Source: CAZFHZ01 sp964519015 (lineage in GTDB: Bacteria > Blakebacterota > Blakebacteria > Blakebacterales > CAYUVJ01). Taken from it: 36,104 nt of DNA. The stretch lies in contig CAZFHZ010000025.1 in NCBI GenBank assembly GCA_964519015.1, positions 1 to 36,104 of the forward strand. Reading direction: 5' to 3'. Shown here piece by piece: positions 1 to 7,746 of this stretch. Every line of letters starts with the position of its first letter. Within the stretch, counting starts at the first letter, position 1. The translations under genes were made by a program, and so were the position numbers. Under the pieces are notes generated by a model. It had not been told where the DNA came from. It ran no database searches and saw only the letters and a program-made list of their open reading frames with translations.

Positions 1-1001
1 ACCACTGCGGCGGCCAGCAGCAGCACCCCCACCGGCATGGGCACCAGGTACTTGGCGGCCAGCAGCACCAGTTTGCCCCCCTCCTTGGGGGTTGAGGGGT
101 CGATCAAAGCCTGGCCACCGGGGCCGACCATACCGATCAGCCGGACCATCGCGAAGACGGCGATCGCCACGACCAGAGTCTCGACCACAACGGTGCCGAT
201 GGTCCAGAAGATCACCGAGACCCGGGCGTCACGAGGGGTCTTCGCACTGTAGAACTTCTGGTACATGCTCTGGACACCCATCAGCAGCAGGAAGGTGGCC
301 AGTGCGTAGCTCACCGCCTTGAGCGTCGGATGGGCGCCGAAGGCCGGGTTGACCACCGCGAAGTGCCCGGCCGGGAGCACCGCCGTTGCCCCGCTCCAGC
401 CACCCGCCTGGATGAAGACGAAGGGGAGCGCCACCAGGCAGGCCAGTACGATGATGATCCCGTTGGGGAGATCGGTGTAGGCGACCGCCATCATCCCTGC
501 CAGGGCGGTGAAGAGGATCACGAAGGCCGCCGCCAGCAGGGTGCCGAGCTCGGGGGAGATGGCGCCGTCGGTGATGATGTTGAGGATGAACCCGCCGGCC
601 ACGAACTGGTAGCTGACGATGGCGACAAAGCTGATGATCAGGGCGACCGCTCCGGCGATCCGGGCAGTGCTGCCGTAGCGCACCTCCATTATGTCGCCGA
701 TCGTGTACTGGCCGAAGGTCCTGATCTTGCCGGCCAGGAAGTAGATGAGGATGATCCCCAGCCAGGCTCCCGCCGCCATCCAGATGGCCGAGAAGCCCGC
801 CTTGTACGCGAACTCGGCCCCGGCGATGAAGGTGCCCGATCCGATCCAGGTGCAGATGAGGGTGAAGACCATGACCCAGATGGACAGGCTCCGTCCGGCG
901 ACCATGAAGTCTTCCTGGCTCTGGACTTTCTTCGACCGGTAGATGTTGAAACCCATCAACACGAGCAGATAGGCGAGGATGATGCCGGAGTAGATGTTCA
1001 T
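1..1001 (-). CDS. Sodium:solute symporter (SSS family), 3' part off the left edge
   Basis: The minus strand is open from an ATG at 1001 to the window edge (333 codons), so the C-terminus is missing. The protein starts with a membrane segment (MNIYSGIILAYLLVLMGF), then a basic loop with KKVQSQEDFMVAGRSLS and the stretch TWIGSGTFIAGAEFAYKAG, the typical N-terminal signature of sodium:solute symporters (FxxAGR followed by a glycine-rich second helix). Many further hydrophobic helices follow, with QSMYQKFYSAK near residue 240, also typical of the family. A GGAG lies seven bases before the ATG. By family it imports a solute such as an organic acid, sugar or amino acid by Na+ coupling; the substrate cannot be read from the sequence. 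It is divergent from the amino acid permease at 1274, and the two may share a control region. Confidence 0.9.
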   Translation of the reverse strand, partial: MNIYSGIILAYLLVLMGFNIYRSKKVQSQEDFMVAGRSLSIWVMVFTLICTWIGSGTFIAGAEFAYKAGFSAIWMAAGAWLGIILIYFLAGKIRTFGQYTIGDIMEVRYGSTARIAGAVALIISFVAIVSYQFVAGGFILNIITDGAISPELGTLLAAAFVILFTALAGMMAVAYTDLPNGIIIVLACLVALPFVFIQAGGWSGATAVLPAGHFAVVNPAFGAHPTLKAVSYALATFLLLMGVQSMYQKFYSAKTPRDARVSVIFWTIGTVVVETLVVAIAVFAMVRLIGMVGPGGQALIDPSTPKEGGKLVLLAAKYLVPMPVGVLLLAAAV

Positions 1002-1273
1002 TGGCCTGCTCCATTCCGAACGGGCGGCATGGTTCGCTCCACGGCGACCGCGTCTCCGCCGGCCGGTGCCGGGAGGCGGCGACCGCCGGGCGGGCGGTAC
1101 GATGTCGGTCCGGATAGTAAGCGAAACGACGACCCTGTTCCAGCCCGAGGAATGCTCCCGACCGGACTTGCGGAAAGGGCCACCGGAGAGGTTATCATCC
1201 CCGCCGGTGGAGGTGGAGAACCCGGTTGGCGGCCGGCCTATCTCCACCCGTCGTAGCGAAGGTAGGTGACCGG
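1002..1273. other. Divergent intergenic region with weak promoter candidate
   Basis: No gene is visible here between the two divergent transporter genes. On the plus strand TTGCGG (1168-1173) is followed after about 18 bases by TTATCAT (1192-1198), a weak sigma-70-like pair placed about 75 bases before the permease start. No strong inverted repeat was seen. The long plus-strand ORF across this region continues antisense to the symporter and is a GC artefact. Confidence 0.25.
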
Positions 1274-2593
1274 ATGCGCACCGACCGCACGATCGGGTTC
1301 TGGATAGCCACCTCGCTGGTCATGGGGAACATGATCGGTTCGGGGGTCTTCCTGCTCCCCGCCTCTCTGGCCCCCTACGGCGGCATCAGCATCCTGGGCT
1401 GGGTTTTCACCGCCATCGGTGCCCTGCTGCTGGCCCTCTCCTTCGCCCGTTTCAGCCGGATCCTCCCCCGCACGGGGGGACCCTACGCCTACACGCGCGA
1501 GGCCTTCGGGGACTTCGCCGGCTTCCTGGTGGCCTGGACCCACTGGATCGCCAGCACGACCGGTAACGCTGCCATCGCCACCGCTTTCGTGGGTTACCTG
1601 GGAGTCTTCCTGCCCGGCCTGTCGGCTCCCGCGGTCTCGGCTCTCTCCGCCCTGGTGGTGATCTGGTTGTTAACCGGGGTCAACGCCCTGGGTGTGCGGG
1701 AGGCGGGGATCGTCCAGCTGGTAACCACGATCCTGAAGCTGACACCTCTGCTGCTGATCTCCCTGTTCGGCCTCTTCCATTTCCAGGTATCTCACTTCCA
1801 ACCCTTCAATCCCTCGGGGGCATCCCCCCTGGCGGCCCTCACCGCCACCGCCACCTTGACCCTCTGGGCCTTCGTCGGCATCGAATCGGCCACGGTCCCG
1901 GCCGAGAACGTGCGCGATCCCTCACGCACCATCTTCCGGGCGACGGTGGCCGGCACGATCGCCACTGCCGTGGTCTACATCCTCAGTACCATGGCCGTGA
2001 TGGGGGTCATCCCGCCCGACCGGCTGGCCGCCTCAACCGCCCCCTTCGCCGACGCCGCCAGCCGGCTCTGGGGCGGACCGGCCGCCTACCTGGTCGCGGT
2101 GGGAGCGGCCATCTCCAGTTTCGGGGCCCTGAACGGCTGGATCCTGATGCAGGCGCAGGTGCCGATGGCGGCCGCCCGTGACGGTCTCTTCCCGGCCTTC
2201 TTCGGCAAGCTCTCCCGGCGCGGGACGCCGGTTATCGGTCTGCTGGTCTCCAGCTCCCTGGTGACCGTGCTGATGGCCATGAATTTCACCAAGGGTCTGG
2301 TCGAGCGCTTCACCTTCATCATCCTGCTCTCCACCCTGGCCGCCCTGATCCCCTACCTCTTCACCGCCGCCGCCGAGCTGGCCGTGCGTTTGCGCGCCTC
2401 CCGGCCGGCGGGGGAGGGGGTCGTCGCCTCGGCCGGGCGCGGGGTGGTTGTCCTGGCCCTGCTCGCCTTCCTCTATGCCTTCTGGGCTATCGGCGGGGCG
2501 GGGCAGGAGGCCGTCTACTGGGGTTTCCTGCTGCTGCTGGCCGGCATCCCGGTCTACCTCTGGACCGCCCGGGGGAACGCGGATCCGGGATGA
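1274..2593 (+). CDS. APC-family amino acid permease/antiporter (AdiC/PotE-like)
   Basis: A 439-residue integral membrane protein, the usual length for this family, with about 12 hydrophobic helices. The first helix carries the APC signature GNMIGSGVFLLPASLAPYGG and the second loop has RILPRTGGPYAYTREAFG, both close to arginine/agmatine and putrescine/ornithine antiporters (AdiC, PotE). FVGIESATVPAENVRDPSRT in helix 6 is also typical: the conserved E-x-x-x-x-x-x-E-x-V-x-P segment. The frame is open from an upstream ATG at 1226, but the ATG at 1274 (MRTDRTIGFW) is preferred because GGTAGGTGA precedes it and family members begin there. By family it exchanges or imports amino acids or polyamines; the exact substrate is inferred only loosely. 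It ends 17 bases before the stop of the convergent LiaF-like gene. Confidence 0.88.
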   Translation: MRTDRTIGFWIATSLVMGNMIGSGVFLLPASLAPYGGISILGWVFTAIGALLLALSFARFSRILPRTGGPYAYTREAFGDFAGFLVAWTHWIASTTGNAAIATAFVGYLGVFLPGLSAPAVSALSALVVIWLLTGVNALGVREAGIVQLVTTILKLTPLLLISLFGLFHFQVSHFQPFNPSGASPLAALTATATLTLWAFVGIESATVPAENVRDPSRTIFRATVAGTIATAVVYILSTMAVMGVIPPDRLAASTAPFADAASRLWGGPAAYLVAVGAAISSFGALNGWILMQAQVPMAAARDGLFPAFFGKLSRRGTPVIGLLVSSSLVTVLMAMNFTKGLVERFTFIILLSTLAALIPYLFTAAAELAVRLRASRPAGEGVVASAGRGVVVLALLAFLYAFWAIGGAGQEAVYWGFLLLLAGIPVYLWTARGNADPG

Positions 2594-2610
2594 AGGAGAA
2601 CGAAGACCGC

Positions 2611-3396
2611 TCAGGTTACCCGGACCGCCCCTATCCCTCCCTCGAAGCGAAGGTCGATGCGGTTCGGGTTGGTGGCATAATCGGGGGACTCCCAGGCCCC
2701 GCCTGACTTCGGGAAGCGGGCCATGTCGATGTCCTTCGAGCCCAGTCCCATCTCCACGGTGATACGGGCGGCTACCCCGGGCGGGATGTGCACGGTGGTG
2801 GAGGCCGCCCCCGCCTCAACCCGGGCACGGGTCTGCCCGGCCGAGCGGGGCATGTGGATGGTCGTCTGACTCGCCCCGGTCTGTACGTCCAGGTCGACCA
2901 GCCGGGTCTCGGTCAGGTCGAAAGTGCAGTCAGCGGCGCCCGAGTCCACCCGCAGCTCCAGGGGTACTTCAGTGGTCAAGCCCACGTTCCAGCGGAAACC
3001 ACGCCATTCGTAGAAGCGCCACCAGCGGCTGTGATCGGGTTCGAGTTCCACCCACCCACCCGGCCGGACTTCGTGACGCACCCCGCCCACGAACTCTCCT
3101 TCCAACAGCCGGCCGGCGGGTGCCGGTCCCACCCGCAGGATGCCGGCGCCGAACTCGATGTGGATGGAGGCGCGTTCCACTTCCCCCCGTTCGATGCTCA
3201 ACCGCTCATCCTGCTCCACGACCGGTTCCCGACGGTCGCGATGGAGGATCCAGGCGCCCAGCAGCACGATCACCAGCGGCCACCAGTCGGCCAGCATCTC
3301 CCCCAGGTCGTGAATCACGCCCAGGTTGCCCAGTAGTAACAGGACCCCGATGAAGATCAACAGCAGGGGGAAGAAGACCTCGCGCGGGCGGGTCAT
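2611..3396 (-). CDS. LiaF-like membrane protein (LiaF transmembrane plus LiaF C-terminal-type domain)
   Basis: 261 residues. Two short hydrophobic segments at about 8-28 (FFPLLLIFIGVLLLLGNLGV) and 38-51 (WWPLVIVLLGAWIL) form the LiaF transmembrane domain (DUF5668 type). The rest is soluble and beta-rich, with repeated short strands such as LRVDSGAADCTFDLT, LDVQTGASQTTIHMP and ARVEAGAASTTVHIP, as in the beta-helix-like 'toast-rack'/LiaF C-terminal domains. LiaF proteins modulate cell-envelope stress sensing in Firmicutes; in other phyla such proteins are common and their role is unknown. AAGGAG lies seven bases before the ATG. It sits 42 bases downstream of the broken small secreted gene on the same strand, probably in one transcript. 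Confidence 0.82.
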   Translation of the reverse strand: MTRPREVFFPLLLIFIGVLLLLGNLGVIHDLGEMLADWWPLVIVLLGAWILHRDRREPVVEQDERLSIERGEVERASIHIEFGAGILRVGPAPAGRLLEGEFVGGVRHEVRPGGWVELEPDHSRWWRFYEWRGFRWNVGLTTEVPLELRVDSGAADCTFDLTETRLVDLDVQTGASQTTIHMPRSAGQTRARVEAGAASTTVHIPPGVAARITVEMGLGSKDIDMARFPKSGGAWESPDYATNPNRIDLRFEGGIGAVRVT

Positions 3397-3438
3397 GCTC
3401 GCACTCCTTTCCGGCGCCGGGGCCGGTCCGGCCGGGAC

Positions 3439-3643
3439 TCAGAACCCGGCCCGTTCCCATTTCTTCAGTACGTCCAGGACCAGGTCACGCACACTCACCA
3501 CGACCTTCTGGAAGTAGGCATCCGCCTTCTTCTGGTCGAAGTCGGTCGGCCACCCCTGGTCCGGTACGTAGAGGGTGACGGGGGAGGGGGCCGGTACCGA
3601 CGGCCAGGCCGAGGGCGGCGGTGGGGAGCAGCAGGCGGTTCAC
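3439..3643 (-). pseudogene. Small secreted protein gene interrupted by a one-base frameshift
   Basis: A GTG at 3643 has a textbook ribosome binding site (GGAGGAG, six bases before it) and begins a signal peptide (VNRLLLPTAALGLAV). In that frame the protein degenerates and stops after about 50 codons. One frame over, from about position 3597 leftward, the sequence reads as a sensible protein: SPVTLYVPDQGWPTDFDQKK, then ADAYFQKVVVSVRDLVLD and VLKKWERAGF, ending in TGA at 3439. The span is 205 bases, exactly one more than a multiple of three. Removing one base near GTCGGTACC (about 3593-3601) gives a 67-residue protein with a signal peptide and a short helical mature region. The function is not recognised. 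Either a sequence error or a recent inactivation; it is upstream of the LiaF-like gene on the same strand. Confidence 0.6.
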
Positions 3644-3934
3644 GATACTCCTCCGGTCGGGTATCCGGTGTGACGGTGGTCCTTCGACCCGCCCCGCTCC
3701 CGGGACGGGCGGTCGCTGTCACCATACCACCGCCGGATGAGGCATGCCTACGGCCACCCGAACCCCCTCCTCGGACGCCGGCGGCGCCCCGGCCCCCTCC
3801 GCCTTGCCCGCTCCGCAGCGGGGCAGCATATTGACGCATTAAACCGGCCCGGATGGCCCGGGACGAAATCGCGGCGGGTCCCCCATGCGAAATACCGGCC
3901 GAAATAGCTGACTCCCGGATGTGAGGATAGGGCG
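3644..3934. other. Intergenic region between divergent small secreted gene and gatD
   Basis: No gene recognised. A GC-rich inverted repeat CCGCCC/GGGCGG (3689-3694 and 3707-3712, 12-base loop) and an AT-rich island containing TTGACG (3831-3836) followed by CATTAA are the only structures seen. TTGACG resembles a -35 box but no good -10 lies at the right distance, so I do not call a promoter. The very GC-rich stretch 3760-3820 looks like spacer. Confidence 0.4.
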
Positions 3935-5302
3935 GTGGCCTACAAGGGTATCTCGCAGCGGCTGTTAGAGAAGTACCAGGTCGATATCGGCGATCACATC
4001 ATCCTCCACAGTCGTCAGGGTCCCTACGACGGCATCGTGATGCCGCGCACCGAGAGCGGCGATGAGCACCACCTCGTCCTGAAACTGGCCAACGGTTACA
4101 ACGTGGGTGTCCGGATCGACGGTTCCGAGCGGATCGAGATACAGCAGGGGCGCAAGGACGTCGGGGTCTACAAGCACAAGCAGCCGGTCTTCCATCCCGA
4201 GATGCCCACCTTCTCCATCCTCCACACCGGCGGCACGATCGCTTCGCGGGTGGACTACAAGACCGGGGCGGTCGTCCCCGCCTTCACCCCCGAGGAGATC
4301 CTGGAACTCTTCCCCGAACTGGAGGGGATCGGTAACTTCCGGGCCAGGATGGTCTCCAACATGTTCTCGGAGGACATCGAGTACGAGCACGTCGTCAACC
4401 TGGCCCGCGGCATCGAGGAGGAGAACGCGAAAGGCACCCGGGGTGTGGTCATCACCCACGGCACCGACACCATGCACATCTCCACCGCCGCTCTCTCCTT
4501 CGTAGCCCAGGACCTCCCTTTCCCGGCCGTCTTCGTCGGTTCCCAGCGCTCCAGCGACCGGGGTTCCAGCGACGCCAAGATGAACCTGATGTGCGCGGCC
4601 CACTTCGCCGTCGAGGCCGACTTCGCCGGTGTGGTGCTGAACATGCACGAATCGATGGCCGACGAAACCTGCTTCATCCACGAGGGGACCAAGGTCAAGA
4701 AGATGCACTCCTCGCGGCGCGACTCCTTCCGCAGCATCAACCAGATCCCCTTCGCCCGGATCTGGCCGGACGGTCGGATCGAGTGGCTGCGTGACGACCA
4801 TGCCCACCGCGACCACGCACGTACTCCACGCTTTTACTACAATTTCGAGCCGAAGGTTGCACTGGTGAAGTCCTACCCCGGCTTCCACTCCGAGATCATT
4901 CGATTCCTGACCGAGCGGGATTACCGGGGGATCGTCCTGGAGGGGACCGGGCTGGGACACTTCCCGACCAACGACCTGGACGAGTTCACCGGCCAGCACC
5001 CGCAGATCCTGAAGGCCATGGGGGAGTTCGTGGAGGCGGGGGGCACTGTCGTGATGACCTCGGCCTCCCTCTTCGGCCGGATCAACATGGACGTCTATTC
5101 CACCGGACGCTATCTGCAGCAGATGGGGGTGATCCCCGGGCAGGACATGCTGAGCGAGGTGGCCACGGTCAAACTGAAGTGGGTGCTCGGGCAGACCCGC
5201 GACCGGAAGGAGGCGCGGGAACTGATGGAGACCAACATCGCCGGGGAGATCGCCGAGCGGTCCGCCTCGCGCTTCTTCTACTACCAGTTCGGCGGGGATT
5301 GA
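3935..5302 (+). CDS. gatD: Glu-tRNA(Gln) amidotransferase subunit D (asparaginase-type)
   Basis: 455 residues. An N-terminal barrel-like segment (about 1-80, with GDHIILHSRQGPYDGIVMPR) precedes a type I L-asparaginase fold. TGGTIAS at 98-104 supplies the catalytic threonine (Thr101) and HGTDT at 175-179 the second catalytic triplet. These two motifs plus the extra N-terminal domain distinguish GatD from plain asparaginases of about 330 residues. In archaea GatD releases ammonia from glutamine or asparagine and passes it to GatE, which amidates Glu-tRNA(Gln). The gatE start is 11 bases downstream, supporting a functional pair. The start is GTG at 3935, with GAGG eight bases upstream. No frameshift or missing catalytic residue was seen. 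Its presence among bacterial-type genes is unusual. Confidence 0.95.
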   Translation: MAYKGISQRLLEKYQVDIGDHIILHSRQGPYDGIVMPRTESGDEHHLVLKLANGYNVGVRIDGSERIEIQQGRKDVGVYKHKQPVFHPEMPTFSILHTGGTIASRVDYKTGAVVPAFTPEEILELFPELEGIGNFRARMVSNMFSEDIEYEHVVNLARGIEEENAKGTRGVVITHGTDTMHISTAALSFVAQDLPFPAVFVGSQRSSDRGSSDAKMNLMCAAHFAVEADFAGVVLNMHESMADETCFIHEGTKVKKMHSSRRDSFRSINQIPFARIWPDGRIEWLRDDHAHRDHARTPRFYYNFEPKVALVKSYPGFHSEIIRFLTERDYRGIVLEGTGLGHFPTNDLDEFTGQHPQILKAMGEFVEAGGTVVMTSASLFGRINMDVYSTGRYLQQMGVIPGQDMLSEVATVKLKWVLGQTRDRKEARELMETNIAGEIAERSASRFFYYQFGGD

Positions 5303-5313
5303 GGAACACCGGT

Positions 5314-7170
5314 ATGGAACGCCTGGACTGGCGGGAGATCGAGTTCCGCGGCGGGATCGAGATCCACCAGCAACTCAAGACCCGCAAGCTCTTCTGCGAA
5401 TGCCAGCCGAGCATCCGCAACGACCCACCGCCGGTAACGACCAAGCGCAAGCTCCATGCGGTCGCCAGCGAGCTGGGCGAGTACGACCCGGCCGCCCTGC
5501 ACGAGGCGCACCGGGCGCGCACGTTCTTCTACGAGTCGTACTACGACTCGGTCTGCCTGGTGGAACTGGACGAGGAGCCCCCGCACCCGGTCAACCGTTA
5601 CGCCCTCGAGATCGTCACCCAGTCCGCCCTGATGCTGGATGCGCGCATCGTGGACGAGATCCAGGTGATGCGCAAGACGGTCATCGACGGCTCCAACACG
5701 GCCGGCTTCCAGCGGACCATGCTGGTGGCCACCGACGGGAAAGTGCAGACCGCCGAGGGAGAGGTCATCCTCTGGTACTTCTGCCTGGAGGAGGACGCCG
5801 CCCGGATCATCGAGTCGAGCGAACGCGAGGTGAACTACCGGCTCGACCGGCTGGGCATCCCGCTGCTGGAGATCGTGACCGGCCCGGTCTTCGTCTCCCC
5901 CCGGCAGGGGGGGGAGGTGGCCGAGCATCTTGGGCGCATCGTGCGCTCCCTCAATGTGCGCCGGGGGATCGGCTCAATCCGCCAGGATATTAACGTCTCG
6001 ACCAGGTACGGTACCCGGATCGAGATCAAGGGACTGCAGCGTCACCGGCTGGTCGAGAGGATCATGGATTACGAGGCGCGCCGGCAGGTCAACCTGTGGC
6101 GGATCGCCCAGGACCTGGGGGACCGGCTGGCCCCCTACGGGCCCGAGTCTATGCCCGCACGGACCGCCGACGTGACCGACCTGTTCACCACGACCGTGGT
6201 TCCCCCCCTGCGCCGGCGCCTCGATACCGGCCAGCGCATCACCGCCCTGGGGTTGCCCGGCTTCCGGGGGATGCTGGGGAGGGAGCTCTGCCCCGGCAAG
6301 ATCCTGGGGACCGAGCTGAAGGAGCAGGTCCTGACTCTGGGGGTGACCGGGGTCATCCACTCCGACGAGGACCTGGGCCGCTACGGCTTCACCAAAGCCG
6401 AACTCAAGGGCCTGCGCGACCGCTTCGATGTCGGGGATGAGGACGCCTGGCTCCTCTTCGCCGCCCCCGAGCCGGTCATCCGGCTCTGCCTGGACAAGCT
6501 CCACCTGCGCATCCCGGCCTGCTTCGAGGGGGTGCCCAAGGAATCCCGCCGCTCGCTGCCCGACGGCAACTCCCAGTACATGCGGCCGCTGCCGGGGGAA
6601 GCCCGCATGTACCCGGAAACCGACATCCCGCCGGTCCCGATACGGCCGGAGAAGATCGAGGCGATCCGGGTCCGCCTCCCCGAGATCCTGGAGTACCGCT
6701 TCCAGCGTTACGCCGTATCCTTCGGCCTCCCCCTCCACGACCTGCACAAGCTCGAGGTCTTCGGTGAGGCGCTCACCCACGGCCTGGAGGACCTGGGTCT
6801 GGAGCCGCGGTTCGTCTTCAACGCCCTGGCCTCGCACGCCGTCCACGTGCGCCGCGTCACCGGGGTGGAACTGCCCAACGATCGGCTGGCGGCCGTCTTC
6901 GATGCGGTGGCCGCCGGCCGGCTCATCCCGGATGCCGTTCCCCTGGTTTTGGCGCGCCTGGCCGCCGGGGAGGAGCTGGGGCGGATCATCCCCGACTACT
7001 CCGCCGACGGGATCGACCTGGACCGGATGGTCCGCAAAACCGTCAAGGCCAACGGCGGAATCCTCGAGCACCCCGAACGTTTCCACATCCTCATGGGTGT
7101 GCTGATGACCGAACTGCGCGGCCGCATCCGGGGCCGCGAGGTGGCGGAGGCCCTCCTGCGTGTCCTCTGA
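5314..7170 (+). CDS. gatE: Glu-tRNA(Gln) amidotransferase subunit E
   Basis: 618 residues, close to the usual archaeal GatE length. The GatB/GatE kinase-amidotransferase domain starts with FRGGIEIHQQLKTRKLFCEC (11-30) and includes MRKTVIDGSNTAGFQRT (119-135) and SIRQDINVSTRYGTRIEIKG (221-240). A GAD-type insertion follows at about 285-400 (ADVTDLF...GLPGFRGMLGREL...ILGTE...GVTGVIHSDED), the feature that separates GatE from bacterial GatB. The C-terminus (about 480-618) is the helical plus YqeY-like tail that contacts tRNA. GatE activates Glu-tRNA(Gln) with ATP and amidates it using ammonia from GatD. The frame is open upstream inside gatD, but the ATG at 5314 is chosen: it follows the gatD stop by 11 bases, has GAGG just before it, and matches family N-termini. 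Confidence 0.95.
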   Translation: MERLDWREIEFRGGIEIHQQLKTRKLFCECQPSIRNDPPPVTTKRKLHAVASELGEYDPAALHEAHRARTFFYESYYDSVCLVELDEEPPHPVNRYALEIVTQSALMLDARIVDEIQVMRKTVIDGSNTAGFQRTMLVATDGKVQTAEGEVILWYFCLEEDAARIIESSEREVNYRLDRLGIPLLEIVTGPVFVSPRQGGEVAEHLGRIVRSLNVRRGIGSIRQDINVSTRYGTRIEIKGLQRHRLVERIMDYEARRQVNLWRIAQDLGDRLAPYGPESMPARTADVTDLFTTTVVPPLRRRLDTGQRITALGLPGFRGMLGRELCPGKILGTELKEQVLTLGVTGVIHSDEDLGRYGFTKAELKGLRDRFDVGDEDAWLLFAAPEPVIRLCLDKLHLRIPACFEGVPKESRRSLPDGNSQYMRPLPGEARMYPETDIPPVPIRPEKIEAIRVRLPEILEYRFQRYAVSFGLPLHDLHKLEVFGEALTHGLEDLGLEPRFVFNALASHAVHVRRVTGVELPNDRLAAVFDAVAAGRLIPDAVPLVLARLAAGEELGRIIPDYSADGIDLDRMVRKTVKANGGILEHPERFHILMGVLMTELRGRIRGREVAEALLRVL

Positions 7171-7401
7171 CCGAGCTCGAATCGAGTCTCCCTCCAGCAC
7201 AGCGGATTCCGCAGGCAGAACCGGCACCTTCCGACGGCACCGACCCGGACACGGCCGATCCAATCGCGAGCCCGCCGTCGTTTTCCTGCAACTATTGCGA
7301 CCGCAGGCTCGTTCAATCCCTCAGTTCATGATATCACATCCATAGGGTAATCCTGGGAGCCCCGGTGGGGCAGGGCCGACGGCCGGGGGGAGGACCGAGC
7401 C
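7171..7401. promoter_or_regulatory. Region upstream of padR with palindromic candidate operator
   Basis: No gene seen. TGATATCA at 7329-7336 is a perfect 8-base palindrome inside a slightly longer imperfect one, in an AT-richer patch 65 bases before padR. PadR regulators often bind near their own promoters at symmetric sites flanked by ATG/CAT, so this is a candidate operator by position and symmetry only. No clear terminator with a T-run was found after gatE. Confidence 0.25.
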
Positions 7402-7746
7402 ATGAGTGGTGTGGACAGCATCTACGGGACGGTCGATCTCATGATCCTGCAGACCCTGCAGCGGGAAGGGCCGCAGCACGGTCTGGGGATCGCCGAGGCG
7501 ATCCACCGGGTCTCGGGGACCGAGCTGAGCGTGGAGGACAGCGCCCTCTATCCCGCCCTGCGCCGGCTCGAGGAGCAGGGCCGGATCGAGGGGGAGTGGA
7601 AGGTGTCCGATCGCGGGCGGCGGGCCCGGTTCTATGACCTGACTCCAGCCGGACGCGAGCACTTGAAGCGGGCGACCCGGGCCTGGGCCCGGCGCGTGGG
7701 GGCCATCGGACGGGTGCTCGGCCTCGGGGGGGTGGAGATCCGATGA
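7402..7746 (+). CDS. PadR-family transcriptional regulator
   Basis: 114 residues, typical of short PadR proteins. A winged helix-turn-helix spans almost the whole length: GTVDLMILQTLQREGPQHGL is the helix 1-2 signature, LYPALRRLEEQGRIEGEW the recognition helix and wing, and ARFYDLTPAGREHL the last strand and helix. PadR proteins bind DNA as dimers and usually repress a neighbouring gene. The stop overlaps the start of the next permease by four bases (ATGA), so the two are translationally coupled, the standard arrangement for PadR next to ADOP permeases. A GGAGG lies eight bases before the ATG. Confidence 0.93.
   Translation: MSGVDSIYGTVDLMILQTLQREGPQHGLGIAEAIHRVSGTELSVEDSALYPALRRLEEQGRIEGEWKVSDRGRRARFYDLTPAGREHLKRATRAWARRVGAIGRVLGLGGVEIR

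Noticed and set aside
330..1256. 308-codon plus-strand ORF over the symporter gene
   Set aside because: The minus strand encodes an unmistakable sodium:solute symporter; the plus product is acidic low-complexity sequence.
3831..3836. TTGACG as the -35 box of a gatD promoter
   Set aside because: No acceptable -10 hexamer occurs 16-19 bases downstream.
5179..5313. N-terminal extension of gatE into gatD
   Set aside because: The extension is gatD in another frame; the ATG at 5314 matches the family start and the operon spacing.
5907..5914. Run of eight Gs within gatE, suspected frameshift site
   Set aside because: The GatE family sequence is continuous on both sides, so the run length is consistent with an intact frame.
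5974..7263. 429-codon minus-strand ORF, with similar ones at 3965-4999, 23596-25104, 28886-30379 and 26482-28071
   Set aside because: All are antisense shadows of genes with clear family motifs; none has a ribosome binding site with a recognisable domain.
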